Shown here one piece after another: positions 10,687 to 20,284 of a stretch of 64,000 nt of DNA. This DNA is from an uncultured Bizionia sp. (GTDB taxonomy: Bacteria > Bacteroidota > Bacteroidia > Flavobacteriales > Flavobacteriaceae): positions 21,410 to 85,409 of the forward strand of contig CANMCF010000020.1 of NCBI GenBank assembly GCA_947496215.1, read 5' to 3'. Within the stretch, counting starts at the first letter, position 1. Each line of letters opens with the position of its first letter. The notes beneath the pieces are model-generated. The model saw only the letters and a program-made list of their open reading frames with translations, ran no database searches and was not told where the DNA came from. Position numbers and translations under genes: made by a program.

Positions 10687-10694
10687 TATTTTTG
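10687..10694 (+). promoter_or_regulatory. -7 element TATTTTTG upstream of the TPR protein
   Basis: TAnnTTTG match about 20 nt before the start codon. Confidence 0.4.
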
Positions 10695-10715
10695 CGACGC
10701 ATAAATATATAATTC

Positions 10716-11486
10716 ATGGCGACTTACAAGAAAAGAGGTTACAAACCAAAAACGAAAGAAGAAGTAGTAGTAGAAACTGAAGAAAACTCAACAACTGCTG
10801 AGGTATTCAATACATTAGATGAAACAGCTTCCAAGACTGAAGATTTCGTTGCGAAAAACCAAAAATACATATTCATAATCATTGGTGCAGTTGCAGTATT
10901 GGTCTTGGGATATCTAGGTTATAATGAGTTTGTGAACAAACCTGCTCAAGAGAAAGCTATGAATGACATGTTCCAAGCGCAAAAACACTTTGACGAAGCA
11001 GTTGCTGGCGTAGCTTCAGACTCTCTGTACACATTGTCTTTGAAAGGCAGTGGAGGAAAGTTCGGTATGTTGGACATCATCAAGGAGTACAAAGGAACTC
11101 CTGCTGCGAATCTAGCCAACTACTATGCTGGATTGGCTTACTTGAACTTGAAAGATTACAAGAATGCGGTAACGTATCTGGATGCCTTCTCTATAGAAGA
11201 TGAAATCCACGCAGCCAAGGCAAAAGGCCTAATAGGAGATGCCTTCATGCAATTGGACCAAAAGGATGATGCTTTGGATTACTACAAGAAAGCTGCACAA
11301 ATGAGAACAAACGACTATACGACTCCAATCTATTTGCAAAAGGCAGGAATAACAGCTTTGGATCTTGGGAAGGCAAGCGAAGCTCTTGGTTTCTTCAATA
11401 GTATAAAAGAAAACTACCCAGAGTCTACAGAGGCTTCTACTATAGATGTGTTTATAGGTAAAGCACAAGCGATGTCAAATAAATAA
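10716..11486 (+). CDS. Membrane-anchored tetratricopeptide-repeat protein (YfgM-like)
   Basis: Single TM (YIFIIIGAVAVLVLGYLGY) followed by TPR-like helices. Confidence 0.8.
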   Translation: MATYKKRGYKPKTKEEVVVETEENSTTAEVFNTLDETASKTEDFVAKNQKYIFIIIGAVAVLVLGYLGYNEFVNKPAQEKAMNDMFQAQKHFDEAVAGVASDSLYTLSLKGSGGKFGMLDIIKEYKGTPAANLANYYAGLAYLNLKDYKNAVTYLDAFSIEDEIHAAKAKGLIGDAFMQLDQKDDALDYYKKAAQMRTNDYTTPIYLQKAGITALDLGKASEALGFFNSIKENYPESTEASTIDVFIGKAQAMSNK

Positions 11487-11512
11487 GATTTCCGCTTTAT
11501 CGGAAAGTAAAT

Positions 11513-11998
11513 ATGGCAACAGAAAACAATAATTTATCGGAATACGATAAAACAACAATCCCAAGCGCGAAGAATTTTCGGTTTGGGATTGTTGTTTCAG
11601 AGTGGAATGAGGATGTCACGGAAGGATTGTACGATGGTGCATACAACACATTGTTGGAACACGATGTAAAACCAGAGAACATAAAACGTTGGAATGTGCC
11701 AGGAAGCTATGAGCTTATTTATGGATGTAAGAAAATGCAAGAACAAAAAGTTGATGCAGTCATAGCGATAGGTAGTGTTATACAAGGAGAAACAAAGCAT
11801 TTCGATTTTGTATGCGAAGGCGTATCCCAAGGAATCAAAGATTTAAACATATTATCTGATATTCCCGTTATCTTTTGTGTTTTAACAGACAACAACTTGC
11901 AACAAGCCATAGATCGTTCCGGTGGAAAATATGGAAACAAAGGTACGGAAGCCGCTGTTGCTGCCATAAAAATGGCTAATCTTCGTGAAAACGCCTAA
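11513..11998 (+). CDS. ribH: 6,7-dimethyl-8-ribityllumazine synthase
   Basis: FRFGIVVSEWNEDVT, VPGSYELIYGCKKM, VIAIGSVIQGETKHFDFVCEGVSQGI, GNKGTEAAVAAIKMANL. Confidence 0.97.
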   Translation: MATENNNLSEYDKTTIPSAKNFRFGIVVSEWNEDVTEGLYDGAYNTLLEHDVKPENIKRWNVPGSYELIYGCKKMQEQKVDAVIAIGSVIQGETKHFDFVCEGVSQGIKDLNILSDIPVIFCVLTDNNLQQAIDRSGGKYGNKGTEAAVAAIKMANLRENA

Positions 11999-12180
11999 TC
12001 TTTGAAATTTAGGATTAGGTTCTACTTTTCAAGGAAGTTTCCTCTCGCATAAAAACTATTCGTTTTGGATCGTGGGTGCATTAGGGAGTACTTTTGTTAA
12101 CAATTTTTAGCATTAGTCTTTCTTAACTCTACTGTATTTTAAGTATTTTTGAGTGCTCACAACTGTTTTTCTTTGTATTT

Positions 12181-12399
12181 ATGTTCAAAAGGCGAAAAAA
12201 TAAAAGTTTTAATTACACACCTCGATATTCCAATACAGAACGTACAGATTCCAACGCAAGTGAAAATTTGAAAAGGTCTTCGTCATCAAGGCATTTTGAA
12301 GGAAAACGAAAACGAAAAACGTCTACATTGCCATTCTTGCTTGTAGTTTTGGCTTTGATAATTGTGTTCATGTATTATTTAGAAACTAAATTAAGATAA
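12181..12399 (+). CDS. Small basic single-TM protein, N-terminal KNKSFNYTPRY motif
   Basis: 72-aa ORF in the ribH-mutL gap; one C-terminal TM helix; motif shared with the next ORF. Confidence 0.7.
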   Translation: MFKRRKNKSFNYTPRYSNTERTDSNASENLKRSSSSRHFEGKRKRKTSTLPFLLVVLALIIVFMYYLETKLR

Positions 12400-12409
12400 T
12401 TATAGAGCT

Positions 12410-12700
12410 ATGGGATTTATGAAACTTAGAAAAAACAAACGCTTTAGTTATACACCACGTTATTATAAAAACGATGGAGAAGGAAGTCCGTTTGAAATAA
12501 AGCATAAGTTCGATGATTATAGAACTTCCGTAGGGGAAAACAAAAATATGAAGCAAAAGTTCACTTCTGCTTTAGACGAGTTTAAAAACTCTCCAGACAA
12601 GGCTGTGAATCGTAGAATTCTGTACATTAGCATAATATTGGCGTTTCTCATTCTGTGGTTTTTCGATTTTAATTTAAGTATCTTTTTCAAGAGGCAGTAG
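12410..12700 (+). CDS. Small single-TM protein, N-terminal KNKRFSYTPRY motif
   Basis: 96-aa ORF whose stop abuts the mutL start (12701); C-terminal TM helix. Confidence 0.75.
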   Translation: MGFMKLRKNKRFSYTPRYYKNDGEGSPFEIKHKFDDYRTSVGENKNMKQKFTSALDEFKNSPDKAVNRRILYISIILAFLILWFFDFNLSIFFKRQ

Positions 12701-14551
12701 ATGGCAGATATCATTCAATTGTTACCAGATCATGTTGCCAATCAAATAGCAGCAGGAGAAGTAGTACAACGACCAGCATCGGTAGTAAAGGAATTACTGG
12801 AGAATGCGATAGATGCAGGAGCGAGTTTAATAAAACTTATAGTAAAGGATGCTGGGAAAACACTTATTCAAGTCATAGACAATGGCAAGGGAATGAGCGT
12901 CACCGATGCTCGATTGAGCTTCGAGCGACATGCCACCTCCAAGATTCGTTCGGCAGACGATTTATTCCAGTTGCATACCAAAGGATTTAGGGGAGAAGCC
13001 TTGGCTAGCATAGCAGCCATTGCCCATGTGGAATTAAAGACGAAACAGGAAAAAGAGGAAGTCGGAACTTGCATAGAGATTGAGGGAAGTGACGTTATCT
13101 CCCAAGAAGTCGTAGTGACCCCTAAAGGAACATCCATAGCTGTGAAGAACCTGTTTTTCAACATCCCGGCTAGACGAAATTTCTTAAAGTCCAACCCTGT
13201 GGAAACGCGTCACATCATAGACGAGTTTCATCGTGTGGTATTGGCACATCCATCCATTGGTTTCGTGATGTTTCACAATGGAAGCGAATCCTTCAATTTG
13301 CCAGAAAGCAATTATAGACAGCGAATAGTAAATGTCTTTGGTACGAAAACCAATGAAAAACTGGTGCCGGTAGAGGAAGATACGGAAGTGCTGAAAGTAT
13401 CAGGATTCATAGGGAAGCCGGAGTTTGCCAAGAAAACAAGGGGGGAGCAATTCTTTTTCGTTAATGATCGCTACATTAAAAGTGCTTATTTGAATCACGC
13501 GATAGGCTCTGCATATGAAGGGTTGCTGAAAGAGGGGACTCACGCCAGTTACTTTTTAAACTTGACTGTCGACCCACAAACAATAGATATCAATATCCAT
13601 CCAACCAAGACAGAAATAAAGTTTGACGATGAACATACGCTATATGCCATTTTACGTTCGGCAGTAAAGCATAGCCTAGGGCAATTCAACATATCACCAG
13701 TGTTGGACTTTGATCGTGATTCCAATTTGGATACACCATATAGCTACAAGCAAAATAAAATGCCAAGCATAGAGGTGGATAGTAGCTTCAATCCTTTTAG
13801 AGAAGAAAAAGCAGCTGCGACTACAGTTTCCAACCAATCTTACAAAAAAGACCAAGGAGCCAGTTGGGAAGGGTTGTATGTGGGGTTGGAATCCAAAGGA
13901 ACAAAGACACAGCGTGATTTTAGCGAAGTGCAATTTGAAAGCGATCATATCGAAACGTCGATTTTCGATGAAACCAATCAAGTAGAGCAGAAGCAGAGTA
14001 CATACCAGATACATAACAAATACATTATCAGTAAAATTAAATCGGGTATGCTGGTAATAGATCAAAATAGGGCGCACCAACGTGTCCTTTACGAAGAGTT
14101 CTTACAACATATGACGATAAAGGAAGCCACAAGCCAACAATTGTTGTTTCCATTGGAATTGCACTTCTCCCCACAGGAAATAGAAATCATAAATCAGTTG
14201 AAAGGCGATTTGGAGCATACTGGATTCGTATTCAAAACCGTTAGCAAGGAGTTGGTGGAAATAACAGGGGTTCCAGTAAGTGTGCCAGAAAGTGAGGTTT
14301 CCATTATTTTGGAACAATTAATCAGTGATGTGGAACATGAGGTTCCAGATAGCAATTTCAGTGCTACCGATCTGTTGGCTAAATCCATGGCGAAGAGTTT
14401 GGCGATTAAAACAGGGCAGAGCCTGAATAGAATAGAGCAGGAGCATTTGGTGAATACATTGTTTGCTTGCAAGGAACCTAATGTGTCCCCTGTGAACAGA
14501 GCAACATTCATTACGATGACCGTAGATGAATTAGATAGAAAGTTTGTGTAA
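12701..14551 (+). CDS. mutL: DNA mismatch repair protein MutL
   Basis: IIQLLPDHVANQIAAGEVVQRPASVVKELLENAIDAGA, GFRGEALASIAAIAHVELKTK, C-terminal dimerisation domain. Confidence 0.97.
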   Translation: MADIIQLLPDHVANQIAAGEVVQRPASVVKELLENAIDAGASLIKLIVKDAGKTLIQVIDNGKGMSVTDARLSFERHATSKIRSADDLFQLHTKGFRGEALASIAAIAHVELKTKQEKEEVGTCIEIEGSDVISQEVVVTPKGTSIAVKNLFFNIPARRNFLKSNPVETRHIIDEFHRVVLAHPSIGFVMFHNGSESFNLPESNYRQRIVNVFGTKTNEKLVPVEEDTEVLKVSGFIGKPEFAKKTRGEQFFFVNDRYIKSAYLNHAIGSAYEGLLKEGTHASYFLNLTVDPQTIDINIHPTKTEIKFDDEHTLYAILRSAVKHSLGQFNISPVLDFDRDSNLDTPYSYKQNKMPSIEVDSSFNPFREEKAAATTVSNQSYKKDQGASWEGLYVGLESKGTKTQRDFSEVQFESDHIETSIFDETNQVEQKQSTYQIHNKYIISKIKSGMLVIDQNRAHQRVLYEEFLQHMTIKEATSQQLLFPLELHFSPQEIEIINQLKGDLEHTGFVFKTVSKELVEITGVPVSVPESEVSIILEQLISDVEHEVPDSNFSATDLLAKSMAKSLAIKTGQSLNRIEQEHLVNTLFACKEPNVSPVNRATFITMTVDELDRKFV

Positions 14552-14554
14552 ATT

Positions 14555-15397
14555 ATGATGAATAGATTAACAGATACTGTAAAGCACTTGATAATTATAA
14601 ATGTCATAATGTTTATTGGGACATTAACTGTAGGTGGCGGAAAATTGTTCTATGAATGGTTTTCCCTTTATTTTCCTGAAAGTAATACTTTTAAACCTTG
14701 GCAAATTTTTACGCACATGTTTATGCATGGAGATTTGGGGCATATCTTCTTCAATATGTTTGCTCTTTTCATGTTTGGAGTAGCCGTAGAACAGTATTTA
14801 GGAAATAAAAATTTTTTGTTTCTATACATTTCTGCTGGATTGGGAGCTGTATTGTTTCAGCTAGGATATATTTATTTTGATTACTACCCTTTATTAAACA
14901 ATATATCAAACATTGGGTTTTCTAGTGACTTTATAGATGCAGCAATTAATCTTGATATTTTAGATGTGAATGAACAAGGTAAAAGGTTTTTCAATGGAGA
15001 TATATTTCAAGACAAGCTTCCTTCTCTTTTGTCAGAGTATTCTGTTAATAGTAATTTAATTGATGGAAAAGTCTTAAATGATTTATATGAGATGAATGTA
15101 ATTACTCATAATAATAGAATGGTTGGAGCTTCTGGATGTATTATGGGAATTCTGGTGGCTTTTGGAATGATGAATCCCAACGCAGAATTGATGTTGATCT
15201 TTTTACCCATACCAATCAAGGCCAAATACTTCATTCCGGGTATAATCATATTGGATCTCATCTCGGCAATTTCTGGACGATCTTTTTTCAGTCCTAGCAA
15301 TACGGCATATATGGCACATATTGGTGGTGCTGTTACTGGTTTTTTGATAATGTGGTATTGGAGAAAGACTCAATTCAATAAAAATCGTTGGAATTAA
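14555..15397 (+). CDS. Rhomboid family intramembrane serine protease
   Basis: HMFMHGDLGHIFFNMFALFMFG, GASGCIMGILVAFG, YMAHIGGAVTGFL. Confidence 0.9.
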   Translation: MMNRLTDTVKHLIIINVIMFIGTLTVGGGKLFYEWFSLYFPESNTFKPWQIFTHMFMHGDLGHIFFNMFALFMFGVAVEQYLGNKNFLFLYISAGLGAVLFQLGYIYFDYYPLLNNISNIGFSSDFIDAAINLDILDVNEQGKRFFNGDIFQDKLPSLLSEYSVNSNLIDGKVLNDLYEMNVITHNNRMVGASGCIMGILVAFGMMNPNAELMLIFLPIPIKAKYFIPGIIILDLISAISGRSFFSPSNTAYMAHIGGAVTGFLIMWYWRKTQFNKNRWN

Positions 15398-16257
15398 TGA
15401 GTTTGACAGAAGACATAAAATATAAGTTGGCAAGACTCAACGTGCTTGAAAAAACAATAGTGGTCAACCTTGTTGTTTTTTTCATTGTACTATTGCTTAA
15501 ACCTTTCTTGGGAACTTTTTTGAGTTGGTTCGAGTTACCCAGTAAGTTCAATGGATTTTTAATAAAGCCATGGACGATAGTGAGCTATGCTTTTTTGCAT
15601 TATGGCTTTATACATTTGTTGTTTAACATGCTATGGCTATATTTCATAGGTAGGATCTTCTTGAATCTATTCAGTCCCAAAATGGCTTTGAACATCTATT
15701 TTCTAGGAGCTATGGTTGGAGGATTTGTCTTCCAAATTGGTTATGGGCTATTTCCGAATTTCTTTTCGGAAAATGCTTATTTAATAGGGGCTTCTGCAGC
15801 AGTGCGAGCACTTTTCATCTTTTTATGTGCATATATGCCAAACAAGGAGATTCGTATCATTGCATTCAATTTGAAACTATGGTATCTGGGAGCTTTTTTT
15901 GTTGCCATAGATGCCATAGGTGTCTTTGGACAAGTTAATCAAGGCGGGAACTTGGCACACTTGGGGGGAGCTCTGTTGGGATATGTCTATGCCAAGCAAC
16001 TATTGAAAGGCAATGACATAGGTCGTGGTTTCGAGAGTATTGTGGATACCGTTTCAGGATGGTTTCGTTTCTCGAACAAAACCAATATGAAAACGGTCTA
16101 TAAGGACAAATCCAAGGTAGGAGGGTATACTAAAGGGGAATTTAATCAGTTTAACAATCAGAAGAAAGTTGATGTCATATTGGATAAGATTAGTAAAAGT
16201 GGTTATGAAAGTCTTACAGCCGAGGAAAAAGAATTCTTGTTTAAAGCGGGGAAATAA
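15397..16257 (+). CDS. Rhomboid family protein
   Basis: FLHYGFIHLLFNMLWLYFIGRIF, GASAAVRALFIF, NLAHLGGALLGYVYA; start at MSLTED overlaps the upstream stop. Confidence 0.9.
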   Translation: MSLTEDIKYKLARLNVLEKTIVVNLVVFFIVLLLKPFLGTFLSWFELPSKFNGFLIKPWTIVSYAFLHYGFIHLLFNMLWLYFIGRIFLNLFSPKMALNIYFLGAMVGGFVFQIGYGLFPNFFSENAYLIGASAAVRALFIFLCAYMPNKEIRIIAFNLKLWYLGAFFVAIDAIGVFGQVNQGGNLAHLGGALLGYVYAKQLLKGNDIGRGFESIVDTVSGWFRFSNKTNMKTVYKDKSKVGGYTKGEFNQFNNQKKVDVILDKISKSGYESLTAEEKEFLFKAGK

Positions 16258-16414
16258 CATTGAGAAAATTGTATAACAAACAAAATTAACAAGGGTTTCC
16301 GCTTTGACGGAGAATGAAGATGAAATAACCCATAACAGCAGAGTTAATATAAACCTGAACAAACTATTTTTGGCAAATTCCATCTAATCTTTGAAAAGAA
16401 ATAAATGCAAATAG

Positions 16415-17437
16415 ATGAAAGGATTGAAGTTTTTTGAGAAAATAGTATTCTTCTTCAACTCTGTTGCGGCATTTATCTTGTTGCTATCCTATATTCTACC
16501 ATTTTTGCCGCCTAAAACATTTTCTGCACTCTCCGTCTTGGGGCTTGGTGTGCCTTTTTTGATCATCCTAAACGTCGTATTCCTATTGTATTGGTTGGTG
16601 AAGGTAAAAAAGCATTTGCTACTATCGCTTGTGGTTTTGGCGTTAGGCTATATGTCCTTTGGGTCTTTATACAAGTTTTCAGAATCCAAGACCATAGAAA
16701 AACCTGAAAACCTTTCCATAATGAACTACAATGTTAGGTTGTTCAATCTATATGATTGGATTCCGGAAAAAAACATTGAAACAAAGTTGGTGGGTTTCAT
16801 AAAGGAGGAATCTCCAGACATCCTGTCTCTCCAGGAATACCATCCACATGAAAACATAGATCTTTCTTTTTTCAAGTATAAATACGAAAAGCTTTCTGGC
16901 AACAAAACCAAATATGGACAAGCCATCTTTTCCAAATACCCAATTGTGAGATCTGGTTCAGTAGCTTTTCCAAATACACCCAATAATGCGATTTATGCAG
17001 ATGTGGTGAAAGGGAAGGATACCATACGGGTGTACAACATCCACTTGGAGTCTTTGCGAATAGATCCCAAGGTACAGAGTTTGACAAAGGAAGATTCAGA
17101 AAAGCTTTTCAATGGGGTAGGGAAGACTTTTAAGATGCAGCAACTTCAAGCGGAGTTGTTTTTAAAGCATAAGGCAGAATGCAATTACAAGATGGTTATA
17201 TGCGGGGATTTTAACAATACTGCATTTTCCTACGTCTATAAAGTCATAAGAGAAGATTTGAATGATACCTTTAAAGTTGCTGGAAACGGATTTGGAAGAA
17301 CATACGATTTAAAGTTTTTTCCTTTGAGGATAGATTTCATCTTAACCGACAAGGCTTTCGAAATCAATAGCTTCAAGACTTATGATGTGGAATATTCCGA
17401 TCATTACCCTGTAATGACGAAATTAAGCTTGAATTGA
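16415..17437 (+). CDS. Membrane-anchored endonuclease/exonuclease/phosphatase family protein
   Basis: N-terminal TM segments; SIMNYNVRLFN, ILSLQEYHP, VICGDFNNTAFSYVY, RIDFILTDKAFE, YSDHYPVMTKL. Confidence 0.9.
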   Translation: MKGLKFFEKIVFFFNSVAAFILLLSYILPFLPPKTFSALSVLGLGVPFLIILNVVFLLYWLVKVKKHLLLSLVVLALGYMSFGSLYKFSESKTIEKPENLSIMNYNVRLFNLYDWIPEKNIETKLVGFIKEESPDILSLQEYHPHENIDLSFFKYKYEKLSGNKTKYGQAIFSKYPIVRSGSVAFPNTPNNAIYADVVKGKDTIRVYNIHLESLRIDPKVQSLTKEDSEKLFNGVGKTFKMQQLQAELFLKHKAECNYKMVICGDFNNTAFSYVYKVIREDLNDTFKVAGNGFGRTYDLKFFPLRIDFILTDKAFEINSFKTYDVEYSDHYPVMTKLSLN

Positions 17438-17458
17438 TTCTTTTGAAATTTACTTGGA

Positions 17459-17767
17459 TTACATCATCAAGCAATCCACTGTATCTGCGATTATATGTAT
17501 AATCAAACCCAAGCCAATTAGCCTGGTCTTTTTGGGAAGCGTTAACAACAGATAAATTACAATGGCATAATAGGAGTGTAAGGGATGAAAGTCGATACTA
17601 CATCGGTTGCTATCAAAAACTGGGTTGGCCAACAAGTGATCGAAATCTATCAGCATCCCTAAAATCATAATGAAATAAGCTGTCTTCCAATTCTTTTTGA
17701 AAAAAGACAAAGCAAGAATCAGGGGAAGTATGAAATGTATGCCATAATGTAGTGTAGGTTGCAACAT
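17459..17767 (-). CDS. DUF6122-like small membrane protein (metal-dependent hydrolase-like helices)
   Basis: 102-aa polytopic ORF: HYGIHFILPLILALSFFKKNWKTAYFIMILGMLIDFDHLLANPVFD. Confidence 0.65.
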   Translation of the reverse strand: MLQPTLHYGIHFILPLILALSFFKKNWKTAYFIMILGMLIDFDHLLANPVFDSNRCSIDFHPLHSYYAIVIYLLLTLPKKTRLIGLGLIIHIIADTVDCLMM

Positions 17768-18385
17768 CTATGGCAATTGTTGAGATTCCAAATAGGATAG
17801 TGCATTTGGCCCTTCATTGAAAAGTAGATCCAAAATACTCAGGTTTTTGATGAAACCATACTTTTCTGAAAAGACTTGAATGTAATCGTCCAATTGATAA
17901 GAAGGTTCCTTTTTTGCTTTAACCAAGTGTCTATAGTCTTTCATGGCTGTAGGTTCTTTTTCATACTCTTCAGTCTTATTGAGTTTCACATCCAGTTGAA
18001 GGCAGTCGCATATGACTTCAAAACACTTTAAATTGAAATCCAAGATGCTTTCATAGGGATCATTAAACAAAGGCTGTAGTTCATCGGCATAGAATTCAAA
18101 AAAGGGTGAAGTCCTATAGGCGGATTCAAAGGATTTCCAATGTAAGTCTTGCCACTTGTAATCATTGGCTATCTTCACATCTCCATATTTCTGTCTGTTC
18201 TTTTGTGAATAGACAACGGGAATGCTCAATTGTAGTTTGCCATTGGCAGCATAGATGTAACTTCTATTTCTGTAAGTTTGCTTTTGGAAATTGTCCTCCA
18301 TTTCAAAAGTCACTTCTTTGGCCTTTGCTATGGCAACAAAGGTTACGATGTTTGGCAGGTATGTTGGATGTATTAGAATGTTCAT
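17768..18385 (-). CDS. WbqC-like family protein
   Basis: NRSYIYAANGKLQLSIPV, SAYRTSPFFEFYADELQPLF motifs. Confidence 0.85.
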   Translation of the reverse strand: MNILIHPTYLPNIVTFVAIAKAKEVTFEMEDNFQKQTYRNRSYIYAANGKLQLSIPVVYSQKNRQKYGDVKIANDYKWQDLHWKSFESAYRTSPFFEFYADELQPLFNDPYESILDFNLKCFEVICDCLQLDVKLNKTEEYEKEPTAMKDYRHLVKAKKEPSYQLDDYIQVFSEKYGFIKNLSILDLLFNEGPNALSYLESQQLP

Positions 18386-18412
18386 TTTTTAAATGATGTA
18401 CCTATCAAAGAA

Positions 18413-18452
18413 TGAATTCACGAATATTATAATTTAATAATTCGTGAATTCA
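18413..18452. repeat. 40-bp near-perfect inverted repeat TGAATTCACGAAT-N14-ATTCGTGAATTCA
   Basis: 13-nt perfect arms around an AT-only centre, between the lepB stop and the WbqC-family start. Confidence 0.85.
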
Positions 18453-18485
18453 TAAAATATCTAGTAAAGATTATTTTTAAGGATA

Positions 18486-20216
18486 TTAAGCTTTCTTTCT
18501 CTTTTTCCACTTGTTAAAACCAATCCAACCAGCTATCAACACCAAGAAAGGAATAAAATATGAAACGGGGCTTCCACCACCATGTACTGTGGTGAATAAC
18601 CTATTCCAGCGAATCTTGTTTAAAATGCCATCACCGTTGGTATCCCAACTCATCCAAATTAAAACAGGCTTACCAACAACGTGGTTGTGTGGTACAAAGC
18701 CCCAGAATCTGGAATCTATGGAGTTTTGTCTATTGTCTCCCATCATCCAGTAATAATCCTGCTTGAAGGTGTAGTTGGTAGCTACTTCATCATTTATTAT
18801 GATTTGGTTCCCTCTTACTTTCAACGTGTTGCCTTCGTATTCTGTTATGATACGTTTGTATAATGGTAGGACATCTATGTTTAAATCGACTGTCTTGTCT
18901 TTTCCTGGAATATAGATGGGGCCAAAGTTATCCGTAGAATAAGCAAAACCTGCATCTTGTGGGAATAACCCCGGGTCTGAGGTTTTTGAGTTTTGTTTCG
19001 TTATGGAAACAACATTGCTTTCACCTTTCATTTGTTCGGCAACCTCCTCGGTCATATTCGCATTTATGGTAGAACCTACGATTTTCACCTTCAATTGGTC
19101 ATACAATTTTTGGGTCATACCACCGGTTACCAAGGTGTTTGTTGAGTCTCTGGATTCTATTGTCAAAGCAATATTGTTGCTTCTAAGGTACTCCTGGAGT
19201 TTGGAATTGTCCCAGAACCTGTTTTCAATCGAAAAAATTTGCCTTTCCCGTGTTTCTGTTATGCCATATTTCGTGAATAATGGAGCTGCACTGGATTTTG
19301 TCTTTATGGAGTGAAAAAATTGAAGCTTGGCACGATCTGGCAATTCGTTTTTCTTTCCGTTTATGTAGACATAACCATCTTTTATTTCCAAGGAATCCCC
19401 AGGAGTACCTACACAACGTTTTACCAAGTTTGTTTTCTTGTCTATTGGCTTGTAGTAGTTTCTATCTGGAGTAAAATCATTCATGTCCAGCAAGGTGTCT
19501 GCTGGTTGATTGAAAACGACGATTTCATTTCTGTCTATTTCTTCAAAGGCAGGAAGCCTCATATAAGGCAGTTGCAACTTGTTCAACCATGAGGTCTCTC
19601 TCTTGTTGAAATCATCATTGAACAAATAGGACTTCTTCTTAGCCAAGGGAATGGAGTCATGAACCATTGGCAATGCTACCGTAGTCATAGGCAACCTTGC
19701 TCCGTAGTGAAACTTGCTCACGAATAGAAAATCTCCAATCAACAAAGACTTTTCCAAAGATGAAGACGGTATTACGAATGGTTGTATGAAATAGGTATGG
19801 ACGATGGTTGCGGCTACAACAGCAAAAGCTATTGAACTTACCCAGTCTCCAAGTCCAGTTCTTGGTTTAAGGCTTCTCTCTTCTATGTATTTGACATCGG
19901 CTACATAATTTAGGTAAAAGTTGTAAAAACCCAAGGTGGCAATTGCCAAAAAAGTATCCACATTGGAGTTCTTGCCAAAGCTTCTTGCAGTTTCCACCCA
20001 AACGACAGGGAACAATATAAGGTTTACTATGGGAAGAAACAGAAGAATTGTCCACCACCACGGCCTATTTATGATCTTCATTAAAATAACGGCATTGTAT
20101 ACTGGTACGAAAGCTTCCCAAGCTTGTCTTCCAGCCTTAGCGTATAGCTTCCATGTAGCTAATCCATGTATGACTTGTATTACCAAGAAAAATATTATCC
20201 ATTGACTTCCTGACAT
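18486..20216 (-). CDS. lepB: Signal peptidase I (long Bacteroidota form)
   Basis: PSSSLEKSLLIGDFLFVSKFHYGARLPMT (catalytic Ser), NLVKRCVGTPGDSLEIKDGYVYINGK, YYWMMGDNRQNSIDSRFWGFVP. Confidence 0.95.
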   Translation of the reverse strand: MSGSQWIIFFLVIQVIHGLATWKLYAKAGRQAWEAFVPVYNAVILMKIINRPWWWTILLFLPIVNLILFPVVWVETARSFGKNSNVDTFLAIATLGFYNFYLNYVADVKYIEERSLKPRTGLGDWVSSIAFAVVAATIVHTYFIQPFVIPSSSLEKSLLIGDFLFVSKFHYGARLPMTTVALPMVHDSIPLAKKKSYLFNDDFNKRETSWLNKLQLPYMRLPAFEEIDRNEIVVFNQPADTLLDMNDFTPDRNYYKPIDKKTNLVKRCVGTPGDSLEIKDGYVYINGKKNELPDRAKLQFFHSIKTKSSAAPLFTKYGITETRERQIFSIENRFWDNSKLQEYLRSNNIALTIESRDSTNTLVTGGMTQKLYDQLKVKIVGSTINANMTEEVAEQMKGESNVVSITKQNSKTSDPGLFPQDAGFAYSTDNFGPIYIPGKDKTVDLNIDVLPLYKRIITEYEGNTLKVRGNQIIINDEVATNYTFKQDYYWMMGDNRQNSIDSRFWGFVPHNHVVGKPVLIWMSWDTNGDGILNKIRWNRLFTTVHGGGSPVSYFIPFLVLIAGWIGFNKWKKRKKA

Positions 20217-20284
20217 AATCTGTGTTTTTTATATGCTTGCTATAAGTGATTTAACCTATGCAAATGTTACAATTTTATTTCGTG

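Noticed and set aside
13694-14080. 128-aa antisense ORF in mutL (and other antisense ORFs over mutL, scpA, SusC and the M4 protease)
   Set aside because: All lie opposite well-supported genes with no recognisable protein features.
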